From Imbricaverruca yamaguchii (Eukaryota; Arthropoda; Thecostraca; Neoverrucidae): a stretch of 64,000 bases of DNA. The notes beneath the pieces are model-generated. The model was not told the DNA's origin and did no database searches. It was given only the letters and a program-made list of their open reading frames with translations. Position 1 is the first letter of the stretch. Every line of letters begins with the position of its first letter. A program made the position numbers and the translations under genes. Location of the stretch: positions 1,381,501 through 1,445,500 of the forward strand of contig JAOTOL010001602.1 in assembly GCA_034440575.1 (NCBI GenBank), in the 5' to 3' direction. Shown here one piece after another: positions 61,961-64,000 of this stretch.

Positions 61961-64000
61961 TGACATGATAACTGGCGCACAACACGTCAGATTGAGTATA
62001 CACTTCTTGAGTCACCCCGCCAATCATATTATATCAGTTCCACTTCTGGTAATACATTCTGCAGAACCGAAAGAGCAGATATCTGGCCCGTTTCGGCTAT
62101 AGCTATTGCGGAAAAAGCTTAGACGAGAGACAATTTTGTTCCCCAACCTGGCAGGTGTACTTGTTTTTCGTTGGGGCAGCCATACTAATTACGGCTATAT
62201 TTCATCCCGAACAGGCACTATATCCACCAAACTGAGCCACCAACATATACAAGCCAGAAATCAATTTGGATACCCAACCATCGACTTACAAATGAGAAGA
62301 AGCCACGCTTCCGAATACTCATGTATATAATATCGTTCATGGGTATTATGGGTTCAATACACCTTTGAGCCAACAGTGGCAGAGGTGAAATGTTTTTATC
62401 TCCAATTACTATATGTATTAATGCAGCTGATACGTCTATTTTTCGAATGGGAGGACGGATGAGTGTAAGACATGCCCTTCCTTTCATATGTAATTGCGTT
62501 GCTTGAAAAAAAAACATTCATACGATGTCTTTTGCATGTTCTTTGTTTTCACCTTCCAAATGACGGGACAAAAATTATTCAAAATAAGCTGGGTTCTGCA
62601 TTGATTGATCGTCTTTCGTTTCTATATTATGCCGGGTCGGACCACTGAACCTTGCTTTACTTTAAGCTACATTTGACATTTCATATGAGCATGCACAATG
62701 TGCATTCACAAAAGGGTGCTGCACTACTGATTACTGTCTTGTATGTAGTGGTTTTGTCTTATATACTATTGAGGGCCAAATGCCTCCTCAATGTTGGCTT
62801 TCCCTCACCATTCCCGATATTGTTCGCTTTTAACATGGGTTTCTATGGATCCCCCCATCCACTTATGCCCGCACATTGCATTCATATGTTGTGTCCGTCC
62901 AATATTTTTCAGAAACCAACGCCTGTGCTTCTAAGAACATTAATTGTCGCTTTTCTATCCGAGTAGAAAGTGACACCCGCACCGTAATCCAGTCTCCTTC
63001 ACTCGTGAGGAGAGGACGCTTTTCACCTCGCCTCTCCAAGCTCTGCCAAATGTCTCAAGTAAACAGGCTCTTGCTGTGCAGTGTTAATTTGTGATTTTCG
63101 TATTTAATTTCAAAGCACGTCTTGGAAATAAGGACTTTGACCCACCCACTCTGGCTTCGTGAGACATCTCCAGATCTGGACGTCACCTCAGAGTCGGCAG
63201 CTCCACAACGCCAGTTGAAGGGTCGTTGGCTCCCTGACATCAGTTCAGAGTCGTCCGCCCCATTCCGTCAGCTCAGCGTCGGCGGCCCCACTACTCCAAC
63301 ACAAAGATGGCCATAACAAACGCATGGGGCATTTTTTTCACCCGATGGAACAACGTGCGTCCGACAAGATTGACGCCCGATCTGCCGGTGTCATGCGTCT
63401 GTCCTTCGCCGTTATCGCTAGCCCTGTCTTTGGGACGGTGCTTTGAGACTGTTATCGGCTATTGGCTTGTTGGTTCTGTCTGCTCAGGGCCGCCGAATTG
63501 CCCGTCCAACCACCCAGGGGCCCCCACGGGCCCTCGTCCTTCTCGGTGGTCGCTCGGGTCCCCCTTGATGGTCAGTGTCCTTCTGAGCAATTCTGGGATT
63601 CTTAGGTCGCTCACCACTCATCCGTCCTTCCGGCTGCTTAGGAGCCACTTTGGCTGTTCTGAGAATATATAGCCTCTTACAGATCGTCTTAGGGTCTTAT
63701 CGGGTGAAGAAATCTTGTGACAAATGGGGTCCATCGGCTACTAATTTACCATTTTTCAAAGCCCGTGAACTGAAAATTGCTGCCATGCCAAAAGGGCGAC
63801 CACATTAAACAATTTGATGGTCGCATGGAACCCCTGAAATGATGGCCAAATACTGAGTTTTTCGAATGGATGGGCCCAAAAGGACACCCTGCAAGGGTTA
63901 TTGAGAATTCCTTGCATGGCGCCCTCGGTGGGCCCCCTACGGCTGCCTCCCCCCCCCCCCCACACACAAAAAAAAACTTGAAACTATTGGCAGAGCCGCT
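61961..64000. other. Gene-free interval to the window end
   Basis: No gene recognised. At 63180-63290 three loose copies of a unit around TCAGAGTCGGCAGCTCCAC / TCAGCGTCGGCGGCCCCAC occur about 50 bp apart. C- and A-runs lie at 63950-63977. Confidence 0.5.

Overview
The window is eukaryotic, animal-type DNA: AT-rich, intron-like sequence full of transposable-element remains, microsatellites and minisatellites, with very little host coding sequence. The only host gene I recognise is a retinal homeobox (Rx/rax) paired-like homeobox gene on the minus strand. Its homeodomain is split between an exon at 37467-37687 and an exon starting at 22102, with a 15.4 kb intron between them at the classic paired-like splice position (between homeodomain residues 46 and 47). 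The C-terminal motif after the homeodomain (DPW, LPGFL, QPQT, YPSYLTPP) resembles arthropod Rx as I remember it. With the CR1, Penelope-like, I-type and piggyBac elements this suggests a non-vertebrate, probably arthropod genome; the order is not certain.

Layout. 1-5.4 kb: a decayed Penelope-like element (minus), a decayed CR1-type LINE (minus) with esterase-type ORF1 remains, and an inverted second Penelope-like tail (plus). 7.3-8.6, 33.1-34.1 and 53.7-55.0 kb: three copies of one TTAA-bounded terminal-inverted-repeat element of 1.0-1.34 kb. 12.65-13.95 kb: a foldback element with arms of about 110 bp. 16.96-17.03 kb: two abutting perfect hairpins. 21.5-22.2 kb: the Rx homeobox 3' exon beside a minisatellite. 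22.5-35.7 kb: the Rx intron, holding six minisatellites, long microsatellites, a tRNA-derived SINE and several GC-rich islands with TAAT-type homeodomain sites. 37.5 kb: the Rx homeobox 5' exon. 38.7-39.5 kb: a 151-bp higher-order repeat and another island. 45.3 kb: a second copy of the SINE. 48.58-51.07 kb: a complete piggyBac-type transposon with TIRs and TTAA ends whose transposase has one in-frame stop and one frameshift. 51.7-52.4 kb: a minisatellite and GC island. 57.1-59.1 kb: a 5'-truncated I-type LINE with an intact RNase H reading frame. 59.8-61.95 kb: an old, degenerate satellite of about 20 bp period.

The Rx exons are the functional core. The rest is intron or flank in which mobile elements sit between GC-rich islands. 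Those islands recur beside expanded minisatellites and carry homeodomain core sites; I infer, without proof, that some are Rx enhancers. No first exon (octapeptide) and no OAR-domain exon of Rx could be identified. No bacterial-type operons, CRISPR arrays or viral genomes are present.
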